From NCBI GenBank assembly GCA_005502775.1, contig SCNI01000013.1:26283-90282 (forward strand): a stretch of 64,000 nt of DNA. The letters run 5' to 3'. The notes under the pieces are model-generated. The model did not search any database. It was not told the DNA's origin and worked only from the letters and a program-made list of their open reading frames with translations. Below, in pieces: positions 63,361-64,000 of the stretch (positions are counted from its first letter, which is position 1; each line of letters starts with the position of its first letter). The translations under genes were made by a program, and so were the position numbers. Source of the DNA: Microbacteriaceae bacterium 3FA27C10. GTDB taxonomy: Bacteria > Actinomycetota > Actinomycetes > Actinomycetales > Microbacteriaceae.

Positions 63361-64000
63361 TCAGTGGCCGCTGGGCAGCAGGTGCCCCATGCGGTCGCGC
63401 TTGGTGTCGAGGTAGCCCTGGTTGAACGCCGAGGCTCCCACGAGGAGCGGCACCTGCTCGGCCACGGTGATCCCGTGCTCCTCGAGCTGGCGCACCTTCT
63501 CGGGGTTGTTGGTGAGCAGCCGGATGCGCGTGGCACCGAGATCGGCGAGGATCGCGACGGCCGCGCCGTAGTCGCGGGCATCGGCCGGGAGCCCGAGGGC
63601 GACGTTCGCGTCGACGGTGTCGAGCCCGTCCTCCTGCAGCCGGTAGGCGCGCAGCTTGTTGACGAGTCCGATGCCGCGGCCCTCGTGGCCACGCAGGTAG
63701 ACCACCGCTCCACCGTGCTCGGCGATGAGGTCGAGCGAGGTGTCGAGCTGCGGCCCGCACTCGCACTTGAGCGAGCCGAAGGCCTCGCCGGTGAGGCACT
63801 CGGAGTGCACGCGCACGAGCGAGCTGGCCGCGGCCGGGTCGCCGGAGAGGATGGCGACGTGATCGGCTCCCGTGAGCAGGTCGCGGTAGGCGCGCATCCG
63901 CAGCGGACCGTGCGTGGTGGGCACCGTGGTCTCCACCTCGAAGTGCACACGCGGAACCTCGGGCTCGACCGGGGTGGCCGCGGCGGATGCGCGCCTACCG
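63361..64000 (-). CDS. ribBA: Bifunctional RibBA, GTP cyclohydrolase II part (cut by the window edge)
   Basis: At least 213 residues, open to the right edge without a start, which suggests the missing part is the DHBP synthase (RibB) domain. The visible portion is GTP cyclohydrolase II: CLTGEAFGSLKCECG gives the zinc Cys triplet, YLRGHEGRGIGLVNKL the catalytic region, and LLTNNPEKVRQLE the C-terminal mark. It opens GTP to start riboflavin synthesis. A Pro/Glu linker (AATPVEPEVPRVHFEVE) precedes the domain. If an FMN riboswitch exists, it lies outside the window. Confidence 0.93.
   Translation of the reverse strand, partial: GRRASAAATPVEPEVPRVHFEVETTVPTTHGPLRMRAYRDLLTGADHVAILSGDPAAASSLVRVHSECLTGEAFGSLKCECGPQLDTSLDLIAEHGGAVVYLRGHEGRGIGLVNKLRAYRLQEDGLDTVDANVALGLPADARDYGAAVAILADLGATRIRLLTNNPEKVRQLEEHGITVAEQVPLLVGASAFNQGYLDTKRDRMGHLLPSGH

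Overview
The window is a chromosomal segment from a high-GC actinobacterium, most probably a member of the Microbacteriaceae. The evidence is the strong G/C bias in third codon positions, many GTG starts and 4-base ATGA/GTGA gene overlaps, an actinobacterial 6C small RNA, a LexA-type box before an Rv2578c-family gene, a minimal actinobacterial tad pilus locus, and families typical of that group (DUF4012, DUF4244, DUF4177 next to RidA, DUF7882). I could not run searches; names rest on motifs and remembered family features.

Layout. 1-5.7 kb is the end of an exopolysaccharide cluster: a flippase tail, two hexapeptide acyltransferases, a glycosyltransferase, UDP-glucose dehydrogenase and a DUF4012 protein. 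The first 2.4 kb is visibly less G/C-rich than the rest. 5.8-9.3 kb holds an LPXTG surface protein, malate:quinone oxidoreductase and a coupled membrane acyltransferase-like protein. 9.3-10.3 kb contains two adjacent broken genes, one a Fic remnant. 10.4-13.7 kb is a CbrC-like gene plus a metal module: a Mn-type (yybP-ykoY) riboswitch, terC, a coupled unknown gene and a CDF transporter.

13.7-20.8 kb is a signalling/regulation hub: VanZ, TetR, a small unknown protein, a histidine kinase with a degenerate membrane partner and no response regulator, a second TetR, and divergently a LuxI/FeeM-like acyl synthase coupled to a ThiF/E1-like adenylyltransferase. A 20-codon leader ORF with a strong ribosome-binding site precedes the synthase and ends in ...TGVAN, recalling the MccA peptide used by the ThiF-family enzyme MccB. 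This is the best candidate for an undescribed system.

20.8-26.6 kb carries a probable structured RNA, a VOC protein, a methyltransferase, the SOS-controlled radical SAM gene, tandem hairpins with identical loops, thymidine kinase, a lipoprotein, two unknown proteins and tRNA-Pro. 26.6-43.8 kb is an actinobacterial core block: metallophosphoesterase, PASTA-domain penicillin-binding protein, DUF4177, RidA, acs, 6C RNA, tad genes, topA, tmk, holB, an exported peptidase-like hydrolase and TetR. As I recall, acs, tad, topA and holB have the same relative order in M. tuberculosis.

43.9-64 kb is more mixed: tRNA-Thr, a Gfo/Idh/MocA oxidoreductase, a PBP4-type DD-peptidase, nicotinamidase, a PucR/aldehyde dehydrogenase/kinase-aminotransferase catabolic group, a YtrA-type GntR-ABC operon, gluconokinase, an NlpC/P60-like protein, an ABC exporter, an MFS carrier, ribokinase, and the riboflavin genes ribH and ribBA running off the right edge. 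Two convergent gene pairs are separated by long nested inverted repeats.
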